Shown: positions 25,260-36,069 of the stretch, piece after piece | How positions within the stretch are numbered: position 1 is the first letter of the stretch | How the letters are laid out: each line of letters starts with the position of its first letter | Assembly (NCBI RefSeq): GCF_907164915.1 | Contig: NC_061869.1 | Coordinates: 9,907,721 to 9,971,720, forward strand | DNA: 64,000 nucleotides | Reading direction: 5' to 3' | DNA from: Impatiens glandulifera | Taxonomy: Eukaryota > Streptophyta > Magnoliopsida > Ericales > Balsaminaceae | Notes under the pieces: generated by a model | Databases searched by the model: none | What the model was told of the DNA's origin: nothing | The model's input: the letters and a program-made list of their open reading frames with translations, nothing else | Program-made: the position numbers and the translations under genes

Positions 25260-28042
25260 ATGAGCTCCACGACGAGCACAAGCACTGTAACACTTGGTAA
25301 ATTTATGTATTTCAAGTTTATTGTTGTTCATTTATGCATTTTCGAATCACTGTGTTGTTTAGGGTTTCATCTTATGATACTTCCCGTTTCGCTAAGTACT
25401 TCCCGTTTCGCGAAGTACTTCCCGTTTCGCGAAGTACTTCCCGTTTCGCGAAGAGTTTCCATTTCACAGTATTAATTATCCCGTTTCCATTTTTTCTTGC
25501 AGCCGAAGTTTTCGTTTTCTATAATGGAGAGTGGAAAGCTGATGCTAATGGAATATTGTATTTTGATGACTCTTCAATCAAAACATTGGATTTACCCCAA
25601 AGTACTCGTTATGCTGAATTAATTGATAAACTCCATGAAAGACTTCAAGTGCAGAAATCTACGTATGATTTAGTGCTGCAAGTGAAGTATGATATTCCGA
25701 ATATCACAAATCCTAAACCCGTTTTTATTGAAGAAGATGAGGATCTGAACATATATTTATCACGCTTGATTTTGGGTCGAACTGTGTCACCATTGTGTGT
25801 GTCTGTAGTAGAGAAGTCACAATTTACTAAAGAAAAGATACCACTACTTACCTACCCAACTCAAGAAAGTATTCTCCCACAATTTACTCAGAAAATTGTA
25901 CCAGAAGCTTTACCCTCGGAGGTCTTTGTTGAAAGTAATGAAGCCGGAGATAACTCTTTGCCTCACATCCCACTTACTCAGGACTTGCATGCATCGATAC
26001 CTACACCACATAGTGCGAGAAGAACATCAACGGGTACACCTACTAGTGCAAGAAGATCATCATTGGGTACACCATGTAGTGCAAGAAGATCATCATTTGG
26101 TACACCATCGACAGACGTATCACCGACAGACATATCACCGACAGACCCCTCATTTGTGTTGGCGTTAACTACTGAAACCGTATTGGAAGTCGGTGCCTTG
26201 TTTGAAAATAAAAAAGAACTACAACTAATGCTATATAAATATGCGATGACTAATCATTTTGAATTCAAGGTGGAGAAGTCAAGAAAACATCTTTGGTATG
26301 TGAAATGTTTGGATGAGAAATGCAAGTGGAGATTGCGTGCCGTGAAAGGTAAATTATCTGAGATGTTTGAGATCCGGAAATTCGACCAACAACACTCATG
26401 CTCAGTTCTATCGAGGCTAGAGAAAAAAATGCAAACACCAGCATGGTTTATTGGGCAGTGCGTGAAGAGTAAGTACATGGACCATCACCATAATCACTTG
26501 CCTAAGAAAATAATTGAAGACATGCAGGCAACTTATGGGGTAAATTTGACTTATAATAAGGCTTGGAGGGCTAGGGAAATGGCATTAGTGGCGGTGCGAG
26601 GAACGGTTGAGGATTCATATGAAAAATTACCCTCATACCTTTACATGTTGGAGAAGCATAATCCTGGTACCATAACAGACATCCAAACAGACGAGGTCGG
26701 GCACTTCAAGTATATGTTCATGTCCCTAGGCCTCTCTATTAGGGGTTTCAAAGCCTTTTGTCGTCCCGTATTGTGTGTTGATGCCAGTTTTCTTAAGCAC
26801 AAGGTGGGAGGTCAACTATTGGTGGCTATTGCATTAGATGCTAATGAACAATTATATCCTGTCGCATTCGAAGTTGTTGATTCAGAGAATAATAACTCTT
26901 GGAATTATTTTATGCAAAAATTGAGAGAAGCAATTGGATTAGTTGATGATCTCGTCTTCGTATCCGATAGACACCAAAGCATCGCCAATGCCTTATGTGC
27001 TGTTTTTCCAGAAGCATATCACGGTGCGTGCACATATCACATAAAGATGAATATCAACGCGAAATTCAAAACTGATAATTGTCATATGGAGTTTGATATG
27101 GCTTCTCGTGCGTACACTATCCACGAATTCAATCGTTTTTTTGACAAGATAAGGGTTAAAGATCATAGGATTGCTGCCTATTTGGAAGAAATTGGATTTC
27201 AAAGATGGAGTAGAGCATTTTTCCCCGGTAAGCGATACAATCAACTAACAAACAATTATGCTAAGAGTTTTAATAGTCAGAGCAGGGAAGCCAGAAAATA
27301 CCCCATTTCCTCAATGGCCGAGTATTTAAGATTGACAATACAAGGTTGGTTTAATGAGAGAAGAGAAAGAGCGTCCAACCACCGAGAAGTGTTATCTCCA
27401 ACATATAAAAAGTTATTACGTGAGGGATTCGAGAAGGCTAGATTCTATACAGTATCATCGCTTAACCGATTCGAGTTTTATGTGCATGACAATGAGTCTC
27501 ATTTTAAAGTCAATTTGAAAGACATGAACTGCACTTGTAGGGTATTTGAAGTTTCTGGTCTTCCTTGTACTCATGCAATGGCTGCTGTCCGTCACCGCAA
27601 TTTGGTTTGTTATGACTTTTGTTCAATGTATTATTCAGCTCACATGTTCAATCTATTTAACCAATTGTTTAATCGTTTTATTTTCCATTCTTACAGGTAT
27701 TACACAACTGAATCTTGGATGAATGCATATGCGGAGACATGTTACCCTGCTGGTGATGAAGACGATTGGGATATTCCCGAAATGATCAAGGAACGCGTAT
27801 GTCTAAAACCACCTGTCAAGGTTAAGAAAGGGCGCCCACAAACAAAGCGTAGGTCATCTCAAGGTGAGGTACGTAAGGCTCCGAGACGATGCAGCTCATG
27901 TGGTGGACTAGGACATAATAGGGCCACATGCAAAGCAGTCATGCCTGCACCATCTACTGCAAAAACATCATCATCTAAGCATCATGACTCATCTTCTCAA
28001 CAGCACGAGCCATCATCTCAACAATATGAGCCTTTAGATTGA
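25260..28042 (+). CDS. MULE transposase (MuDR family)
   Basis: Three exons (25260-25296, 25503-27627, 27697-28042) join with GT-AG introns into 2508 nt, 835 residues. The second intron is 69 bp and stop-free, so the frame also reads through it. Domains in order are an N-terminal ubiquitin-like/PB1-like part (~13-110), a Ser/Thr-Pro-rich linker with repeated SARRSS units, the MuDR DNA-binding part with C...C and H motifs (~265-310, WYVKC...CKWR...QQHSC), the MULE catalytic core with D439 (CVDASFLKH), D501 (FVSDRHQS) and the CTYH motif, a SWIM zinc finger (CTCRVF...CTHAMA, ~689-707), and a CCHC knuckle (CSSCGGLGHNRATC, ~786-799). At residue 600 the usual N-x-A-E-S-F-N wording reads YAKSFNS: the expected third acidic residue is Lys. 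It cuts and rejoins the element ends; this copy may be catalytically dead. Confidence 0.9.
25375..25460 (+). repeat. TTCGCGAAGTACTTCCCG repeats in transposase intron 1
   Basis: Three to four head-to-tail copies of an 18-19-bp unit (cccgtttcgcgaagtactt) lie in the first intron of the transposase gene. They share TTCGCG with the terminal repeats and AAGTACTT with the palindromic repeats elsewhere in the element. Confidence 0.8.
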
Positions 28043-28204
28043 TTGTGATAAGTTGTATTATGTTTTGGATAAGTTGTATTATGTTTGGGATAAGTTGTAC
28101 TCGGATAAGTGTTAATCGGATAAGTTGTACTCAGATAAGTTGTACTCGGATAAGTGTTAATCGGATAAGTTGTAATATGTTTGTTGTATCTAGTTTATCT
28201 GTGT

Positions 28205-28390
28205 ATTGAAGGAGTACTTAACGCTTCGTTAAGTACTTAACGCTTCGTTTAGTGCTTAACGCTTCGTTTAGTGCTTAACGCTTCGTTTAGTGCTTATCGT
28301 TTCGTTAAGTACTTATCGTTTCGTTAAGTACTTATCGTTTCGTTAAGTACTTAACGTTTCGTTAAGTACTTAACGCTTCGTTAAGTTAAA
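28205..28390. repeat. Palindromic GTTAAGTACTTAACG repeat array between the two MULE genes
   Basis: About nine units of a ~20-bp repeat built on the 14-bp perfect palindrome GTTAAGTACTTAAC joined by CTTCG or TTTCG. It lies between the 3' ends of the convergent transposase and protease genes. The same unit returns at 30450-30535, 32045-32175 and 32610-32660. Confidence 0.85.
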
Positions 28391-29659
28391 CTTGGTTTAA
28401 GTTAAAGTTAGTTACTTGGTATGATTTATGTACATTGATTTATATGTTCAATTCTTTGGTATGTAAATATCAGACTACCAACCAACCAGACTACATTAAA
28501 ACTACAAATATTTTAACATGAAATGTAACTTAAGTTGAAGTTCTACCCAAAAAGTAATACAAGTTCAGAATACATAAGCACAAGTCAAGTTCTATCCAAA
28601 AATCAATAAAAAATTACAATACAAACTAAGGTTCTGTAATTTGATGAAATAACCGGACCGCCATCTTTTGTCGAAAAAACTCCATTTCATTGGAAGTCAC
28701 CTTCTCTACACCTAAACCAGCAGTCAAGTATTCCATGTACATAAGCATAAATACACCACAATCCCCACTTTATGCTGCTCTAGGGACTTCCCCATATTTG
28801 GCGACTGCATTTTTGGCTGGGTGTGGCAACCTTTTATATGTCAGTTTCTGGAAATTGAAATTAGGATACCTTTGTAGCTCAGCATCAGTGGCTCCCATTG
28901 CATATATTCGTGGAATCATCTTACACAAAGGTCTCAGGTATGGATCGAGATTCCTATAAATACTCGAGTCGCAGTCATAAACGTCAATGTGATTATCTTG
29001 TAGACGAACGACGCACAATACCCAATGCTTGTTGCCAATGTTCAAAGGCACGTAAATATCGTCTACTAGTGGCCATTCTGGCATATGTCTATGGTCCCCA
29101 CCCTGGAAGTACTGATCAAATACCTCTAATATTGGAAAATTTTCAGGATCTTTTTTAAAGTTCGGGTACTCTCGCCTCATCAAATCTCCTAATAAGCAAT
29201 CCCCGATTGATACTTTACAATGTTTATATGTCTTGGGATATTGCGCAATCCTTTTTCGCAACAAGTGGCAAACTGCGTCGACTTCCTGCAAAATGGGGGA
29301 AAAGGCAGTATATATCAAAAACCTTATTCATAAGTTAAAGAATTAATATGAAATGCAAGACTTACAGGATCTTTAAGCCATGTGCACTTTATTAGAACTC
29401 TAACAAACAACTTCTTTCGTGCTTCGCAAGTAAACACACTCTTTGTCTGATCATTGGTGGCTACATCTTTCAACCAATTCTGTAATTGAACCAACAACTC
29501 ATCATCAAATTTTTGAAGGGGATTGATAGTTAATGGATCATTCGTCTTTGACTGTTTTGACAAAGAAGGGTTGGTGTAGTCTTCATCTTTCTTCTGCTTC
29601 CTCACTCTTTTTTTGGAACTACTCCTTTAGGTGGAGTGTTGTATAATTGGAAATCATCA

Positions 29660-30420
29660 TCATCGTTCTCATCCTTCCCATCCTTCCCATCGTTCTCATC
29701 CTTCCCATCCCTGGCATCCTTCTCAACCTTGACCTTGAGTTTAACCTTCCCATCCTTGGCTTTCTTCTCAACCTTCTCAACCTTGACCTTATCCTTCTTT
29801 TTCTCAATTATTTCTTGCATCATATCGGAGAGCAACATCTCCCCACCATCCACCTTCACATCAGTCTCAATCTCCCCAACATGCACCTTCACCTTCACAT
29901 CAGTCTCAATCTCACCACCATCCACCTTGACATCATTCTCAATCTCACCACCATCCACCTTCACATGAGTCTCAATCTCCCCACCATCCACCTTCACATT
30001 ATTCTCAGTCTCCTCCACCTTCACCACACTATCCTCCACCTTCCTATCCTGCAAAAATAGAACAACAATGTGGTCAACGTTTACTTCCCGAAACATTTGA
30101 CTTCGCTAATCAAAACTTACCTCAGTTTTATCCTCCACCTTCACACTCTCCTCCTCCACCTTCCCATCCTTCATCTCCATCTCATTCGTCTTCATCTCCT
30201 CCACCTTCCCATCCTTCACCTCCATCTCATTCGTCTTCATCTCCTCCACCTTCCCATCCTGCAAAAAGAAAACAACAGTGTGGTCAGCGTTTACTTCCCG
30301 AAACAACATTTGACTTCACTAAGTAAAACTTACCTCAGTTTTATCCTCCACCTTCCCATCCTTCATCTCCATCTCATTCGTCTTCATCTCCTCCACATTC
30401 CCTTCCTGCAAAAATAAAAC
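29660..30420 (-). repeat. Tandem exon-plus-intron duplication and codon repeats in the protease gene
   Basis: Two introns (30120-30049 and 30333-30259) are near copies. Each runs gtaagttttgattag/acttag, then 'gaagtcaaatgtt', 'cgggaagtaaacg', 'gaccaca' and a 'tttttgcag' end. Their flanking exons share GATGGGAAGGTGGAGGA units. Exon 4 holds further KVDGGEIE-type repeats (about 29850-30000). Repeated slippage or unequal exchange has expanded the linker by whole exon-intron units. Confidence 0.75.
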
Positions 30421-30449
30421 AACAGTGTGGTCAGTTATGAACAACAGAA

Positions 30450-30535
30450 GATAAGTACTTAACGAAGCGTTAAGTACTTAACGAAGCGTTAAGTATTAAA
30501 CACAACGTTAAGTACTAAACAAAACGATAAGTTTC
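30450..30535. repeat. Palindromic repeat array in protease intron 1
   Basis: Four units of the GTTAAGTACTTAACG family (with GTATTAAAC and GTACTAAAC variants) lie in the first intron of the protease gene. Confidence 0.8.
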
Positions 30536-32044
30536 TTTATCTTACCTCAGCCTTGCCCTTCTTTTCCAATTTGCTCTTCTTCTTCTTCTTCTTCCTCTCC
30601 TCCTCCATACTATCTAATTTGCCTATTAACGTGGTCATCCTTTGGTTGGATTTGGCTAATAACTGTTCGCACATACTAACAACCAACTTTTTAATATAAG
30701 CCTTGTGATGTGTTTGAGTTTCTTCGTAAGCTGTTTTCATCTCTTTGAGCTCCTCCTTCACCTCTTTGATGAGCTCCTCCTTCAGCGCTTTTATCTCCTC
30801 TTTCAGCTCTTCACATTTACATCCAACAGAAGATGTTGGAGGTAATCCAGGACTAGTAGCGGATGGGGGACTAGGAATGTTGGCAGGACTAGATTCATAA
30901 GCAAGCTTGCTCTTCAGGTTTACTGCTTCTTTGAGATTAACCACAACCTTTCTCTTCCGGGTGTTTGGTTTGGAAGTAGGTTCTTCATGTTCATCCTCAG
31001 GTTCACTTTCCTCTTCATCATAATCCTCCTTCACTAACTTCCCTTCTGTAAATCCCTCAAAAAATTCATCAGTTGACTCATCTATTTGTTCAAAGTCCTC
31101 ACCACTGTATAACCTCTTCTCCATGGAGGACTCTTCCATCTCAGTCAGATCCGTTGTCTCCAGGGCAGACTTTATCTCGATCAAGGTGTTCTTCCTGTTG
31201 GAATGATAGACTAACAACCTTGGGCGTAGAGGATCATTAAGCTCATTCTTTCTAGCAAATTTAGGGACAAAACCTTTGATGACCTCATATGTCCACACTT
31301 GAAATGCCAGTGCAAACCCATAAATGTTATAAGCAAAAGGAGCATAAGGATCAACACTCTTTTTCTTCTTCTTATAATATTTGTGACTGAGATGTCTCAT
31401 GTTCTTGTTCAAACCCTTGAGGGTGGCTCTAAAGGTCACCTTCCCCCAAGGAAATCGGAGGAAACTTTCCTCGTCTTCGACCATGTGGAGGATTTTTGCA
31501 AATACCACCCTCCTTGGGTCAAATGAAAATAAGTACTGGCAAATCAGGCATACCAGCCCCATCTTCCATGCATCTTCCTTATCTCTACATTTCAAAAAAG
31601 CAGTCTCCAACTCTTGCATTACTACACTCGTCTTCCCTTTAAAATATTTTACCAACAGAGGTGGACAACCTCGGCATTGTTCTTCGTTCACCTCAGGAAA
31701 CTTTCCGAAGTTTAGGCCCGTCACCAAGGCGTACTCTTTCATACCAAACACAAGTTGTTGCCCATTGATATTGAAAGTTATCTCCTTGGAGTTTGAGGTT
31801 ACCCTCCTAAGCAACATGTGATGTACACTAGTTCCTGAGAACTGCAACACTGGCGCATAGACTATATATCTGAATTGGGTATTGTACACCTTCTCCACAA
31901 GATCCATTTCCTCAAACTTCATAACAATCTTCTTCAGGCAGAGGGCGCTTTTCCAAGAAATCCGTCCAGGAAAATCAGGAACGATGGTTTCTTCCATCTA
32001 CAAAAGGAACAACAACAAAAATGTAAGAACAAATACATAAACCA

Positions 32045-32175
32045 CCGCAAACGTTAAGTACTTAACGAAGCGTTAAGTACTAAACGAAGCGTTAAGTACT
32101 TAACGAAGCGTTAAGTACTTAACGAAACGATAAGTACTTAGCGAAGCGATAAGTACTTAACGAAACGTTAAGTAA
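32045..32175. repeat. Palindromic repeat array upstream of the protease start
   Basis: Six to seven units of the same ~20-bp family lie 50-180 bp upstream of the protease ATG, with CGAAGC or CGAAAC linkers. Two further units are near 32610-32660. This is the likely promoter and leader side of that gene. Confidence 0.8.
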
Positions 32176-32714
32176 TTCGCGAATCCCTAAACCAGAAACA
32201 ATAACCAACAACCAGAAACAAACATGCAAATATAAGGCAATAATCAATAACCAGAAACAAACACTAAACACTAAACCTAACCAAATAAACTGAAACAGCC
32301 AAAACCCTAAAACTTAACATGCAAATATGAAAACCCATAACCAAAAAAAGACATGCAACAACCAAAAAAAACAAACATGAGATTTATGGGGAATCAATGA
32401 GACGGATAGAGAGAGAGGACACGAGGGGGATAGAAGACGGGCAGATCGGCCTTGTCAAAGTCTTCAGTGAGACGGTTATAGAGAGAGAGGAATCGAGAGG
32501 ATAGAAGAGGGAAAATGGAAGAAATGAATGCCGGAATGTTTTTTTTAAAATATAAGGTATGGCGCGTGGAGATACGCGCGCCTCTTCGACTTCCTACGCG
32601 CGCGTGCAGAAACGCTAAGTACTTAACGTTTCGTTAAGTACTTAACGAAGCGCGAAGTAACTAGCAGAAACGATATCATCTGCAAATATCATCATTGACA
32701 AAAGAACAATCAAT

Positions 32715-32830
32715 AAGATGAACAAACTAATGAACCAATATGAACAAATATGAACATATATGAACAAATATGACCCAATATGAACAAATATGAACAAATA
32801 TGATTCAATATGAACCAATATTAACCAATA
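32715..32830. repeat. AATATGAACA short tandem repeats
   Basis: About ten degenerate copies of a 10-bp unit (aatatgaaca, aatatgaccc, aatatgattc) lie inside the right part of the MULE. No function is visible. Confidence 0.75.
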
Positions 32831-33059
32831 TCACCAAAAAGAACATATTTAGGGTTAGGGTTTCATTAAGAAATACAAATAAGAACATAAATTTGTTATA
32901 TAAACATAGATTCGGGGATTAAGTTTCTTATCTTGTAGATTTATGGTTTAGGGGTAGCCGTCGCCGGAGTTTACGTCGCCGGCGACAAACTCAGGAGGAA
33001 AGAAATCTTGAGAGAGAAAGAAAATGAGAGAAATGAAAAAATTTGAGTATATATATCAA

Positions 33060-33214
33060 TACTGTTTCACTTCGCGAAACGCGGACTCCCTTCGCGTTAC
33101 GCGAAAAGGGTAAATTTGTCCAAAAAAAATTAAGTGGTCACCAGATCAAATATTATTACACCTGACCACGGACGCAAATAGCCCTATCTTTAGGGTCATT
33201 TCGTCCAATTTCCC
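33060..33214 (-). repeat. Right terminal inverted repeat of the MULE
   Basis: Reverse-complement match to 24961-25115, ending at the target duplication TTATAAGG (33215-33222). Confidence 0.9.
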
Positions 33215-35261
33215 TTATAAGGAGATCCAAATTGTTACATATAATGATTTTATTCATGTTGTTTTAAATAATTAGTCAATATTTTAATTTGTAAATAAGT
33301 TACTTTTTTTTTTAATTCGAATTTATTTTAGAGGCACCATTCTAACATTATTATTATTATTTTTATTTTTTAATGTTGAAAAATAACCTCAATCTTTATA
33401 ATTGTAACTTTTATTTTAATTTAAGCTCTTTTTAAGTGAAAATTATCGCAACTTTTAGTCTTTTAGAACCATTTTTATCGACTATATATTTTAATGGGTT
33501 AATTCAAAATGATATAAATTTGATTTCTTAAATAAGACTATATTACAATGGAGTTACTTTAGTCTGATTCTATAGAAAAAAAAATGTGTCCCATTAAATG
33601 TTTCCTATATGTACATTAAACCACTAGTTCAAGACTAATAATATAGAACAAAACAAATTGGATAATAAAAGAAGAAAAATGACATTCTCAACGAAATTCT
33701 CACGAAAGCTAAGCCACGACTACGTGGCAGGTCAGGTGGGTAGGAGAGAGAGTAAAAAAAAATAATTAAATTAAAACTTTCCATTTTCCCCCAAAACTAA
33801 AACTCTATTCTTTCTCTCTCTTTTGTTTTATTCTCTCTTTTTCTCTTTTGTTTCATTTTTCCTAAATTCACCGGCGATTCTCTTCTTTCATTTTCATCGA
33901 CTTCTTTTCCGATCAATCGAAATTGTAAGATTTTTTCCGTATATGAAACGTTACATTTTTCCCCAAAACCAAAACCCTCACGACATCTCTCTCTTTATCT
34001 TTCGTTTTATTTTCCCAAAACCCAACCCACTGTCGATCTTACTGAAACGTTTCATCGACTTCTTCTCTTCCGATCGATCGAAATGGTAAGTCTTTTTTCT
34101 TTCCTTCGTTTATCTTCCGTTCGAAATGATTGTCATATCAATATTTATGTTTAACGTTTATGTTTTAGCTGCTAAATCGATTTAGATTAGGGTTGTAAAA
34201 AATTTGGATATCAATATTCTATTTTAGCTGCTGAATCGATTTGGATTAAGGTTGTAAAAAAGAGTCTCGAAACCACTATTTCTGGTCCCAAAACTACTAT
34301 TTTTAATCCCGAAACTAGCATTTCGGGGTGATTTCTTGTCCCAAATTTTGTGGGGTGATTTCGGGCCCTAAAATGGTTTCTATAAGAACTTTTATGGCTG
34401 TTTCATTTCCCCGGCGTAGACAGTGAAAAATAACAATGATCTATTGGAGAGGTCTAAAAAATATATTACATTTGAGTTGTGTTGTTGGTTTATTGTAAAG
34501 AACAAGCACATATATATATATATATATTTGTTGGTTTATTGTAAAGAACAAGCATATATATATATATATTTTTTTTGCTCAAAGAATTTCAGTAAACTTG
34601 ATTGTCTATTCATTGCTTTTTTTCTATACAAAATCTCTAATACAAATGAATTAATAATGAATCATACGGACAAAAATGTCATTGATGATATAGAGATCAT
34701 AAGAAGTCCATTAATGGGGAATAAAAAAAATGATCTTTATGAAAAAGAAGGTGATATGAAGAAGCGTCAACGCGTACTCCCCTGAAAACACGTTAATTTA
34801 GCTTCAATACACATTAATTGAAAACTCATCAGTTTTTTTATAAATATTTGTTTGATGTAGGATTATTTAGAATTGTTTTAAAAAAATATATTTGTTTGAT
34901 TTATGCTACTTAGAAACACTTTTTTGAATATTTTTTAATCTGAAACATTATAATGAATACTAGAAAATTAAAAATAATTGAAAACAATGTTGTTATACTA
35001 GAAATTTACATAATTAAAAACTTTATTTACAATGTTACAATTTGTCCTTTATAGTACATTTAAAATACAATCTATTATACATTTCGAAAGATCTCAAATA
35101 ATCTCATTTCTTCATTAACTTGATCAATAAGAAGATCTGGATTTTCATACATGACCTACAAATCAAATTAACATTAATAAGATTATTGGTTTAAAAAAGA
35201 AATAAAATAGCCATAAAAGATTATATAGAAACCATTTCGGAGTCTGAAATAACCATTTTGG

Positions 35262-35755
35262 GGCCCGAAAATGGTGATTTCGGAACAAAAAATGACCCTG
35301 AAATGTTGGTTTCGGGACCAGAAAAGCTGGTTTTGGGACCAGAAAGGCTGGTTTCGAGACCAAAAATGCTTGTTTTGGGACCAAAAATGCTTGTTTCGGA
35401 ATCAAAAATGCTTGTTTTGGGACCAAAAATGCTTGTTTTGGAACTAGAAATGCTGGTTTCGGGACTAGAAAAGCTTGTTTTAGGACCAGAAATGTCAGTT
35501 TTGGGACCAGAAATGCCTGTTTTGGGACTAGAAATGCCTGTTTCGGGACCAGAAATGCCTGTTTCGGGACCAGAAATGCCTGTTTCGGGACCAGAAATGT
35601 CTGTTTTGGGACCAGAAATGCCTATTTCGGAACCAAAATGTCTGTTTCAGGACCAGAAAAAACTGTTTTGGGACCAAAAATGCCTGTTTCGGGGTTAGAA
35701 ATGCCTGTTTCGGGGCTAGAAATGCCTGTTTCGGGACTAAAATACTGATTTCGGG
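35262..35755. repeat. 21-bp minisatellite in the foldback element
   Basis: About 23 copies of a 21-bp unit of the type ggaccagaaatgcctgtttcg, with variants. Because 21 is a multiple of 3, all frames stay open, which explains long but meaningless reading frames on both strands. A few inverted copies (e.g. 'tttctggtcccaaaac') lie in the other arm at about 34270-34390. Confidence 0.9.
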
Positions 35756-35943
35756 ACCAATATGGCTCTTTTTTACAACCCTAATTGAAATTGTTTCTGC
35801 AACTAAACTCAAAATGCAGTTAAACCCTAATCACTAAATCTTAAACCAATCATCTAAACCCTATTCATCTTAACCCTAATCCCATGCACTAAACCATCAA
35901 TGCTAAACATATTCAATTATAAAAAGATGAATACATGGTGTTT

Positions 35944-36069
35944 TTACTTTGGAGTTGGTGTTGTTTTGCCGGATGATGAACCTGCACCAGCCTGAAGACG
36001 AGAAGAAGCATGAAATAGAAGATTAACGGAAGATAACGAACGATAGATAAACGAAAGAAGACTTACCAT
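35944..36069 (-). CDS. Possible 16-residue two-exon mini-ORF in the foldback element
   Basis: ATG at 36069-36067 is followed by GTAAGT. An acceptor cttcag at 35997-35992 leads to 35991-35944. Together they read MAGAGSSSGKTTPTPK then stop. The exon boundaries fit splice rules well and the frame closes. It looks like the first residues of a lost transposase gene rather than a working protein. The equivalent ATG|GTAAG in the other arm (34083 on the plus strand) has no matching second exon. Confidence 0.25.
   Translation of the reverse strand: MVSLLSFIYRSLSSVNLLFHASSRLQAGAGSSSGKTTPTPK

Larger units (their letters stand above)
28626..31997 (-). pseudogene. DUF1985 / Ulp1-type SUMO protease gene of the MULE, disrupted
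   Basis: Exons 31997-30546, 30405-30334, 30258-30121, 30048-29366 and 29285-28626 join through GT-AG introns. Exon 1 has a DUF1985 domain (FPGRISWKSAL..., YAPVLQFSGTS, LVFGMKEYALVTGLNFGKFP), then acidic and Lys/Glu coiled-coil sequence. The middle exons encode KVEE/MKTNE-type repeats. The last exon is a C48 (Ulp1) protease with the His (NKHWVLCVV) and Asp (VYDCDSS) of the triad. Two lesions are seen. First, a 7-A run at 29608-29614 is one base short, so the frame shifts between exon 4's two halves. Second, a TAA at 28770-28772 sits immediately before the in-frame SGDCGVFMLM block holding the catalytic Cys, which runs to a natural stop at 28626. Family function is cleavage of SUMO-like modifiers; no host role is known. 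Confidence 0.85.
24961..33214. mobile_element. 8.25-kb Mutator-like element carrying transposase and Ulp1-type protease genes
   Basis: The termini are inverted repeats of about 155 bp (24961-25115 and 33060-33214) starting GGGAAATTGGACGAAATGAC. They share 'gaccacttaatttttttt' and 'tacccttttcgcgtaacgcg', and are flanked by the direct repeat TTATAAGG (24953-24960 and 33215-33222; 9 bp if one mismatch is allowed). Long inverted repeats, a ~9-bp duplication and a MULE-domain transposase define Mutator. Inside are a plus-strand transposase gene and a minus-strand DUF1985/Ulp1 protease gene. This is the plan of the protease-carrying MULEs (Kaonashi and CUMULE types) known from rice and melon. The near-intact ends suggest recent insertion, in the promoter-side region of the tubulin gene. 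Confidence 0.92.

Noticed and set aside
25334..25502. Upstream extension of the transposase frame with FREVLPVSR repeats
   Set aside because: It is intron 1 read in frame: a GTAAAT donor at 25297 and a TTGCAG acceptor at 25502 give a better start at 25260, and the repeat is a TTCGCG DNA repeat.
29636..30417. Plus-strand frames rich in Leu, His, Ser and Phe
   Set aside because: Antisense shadow of the Lys/Glu/Asp-rich repeats of the minus-strand protease gene.
35163..35812. Long frames on both strands with repeated 7-residue units (e.g. GPEMPVS, VPKQAFL)
   Set aside because: They arise from a 21-bp minisatellite with no stops in several frames. There is no start context or domain.
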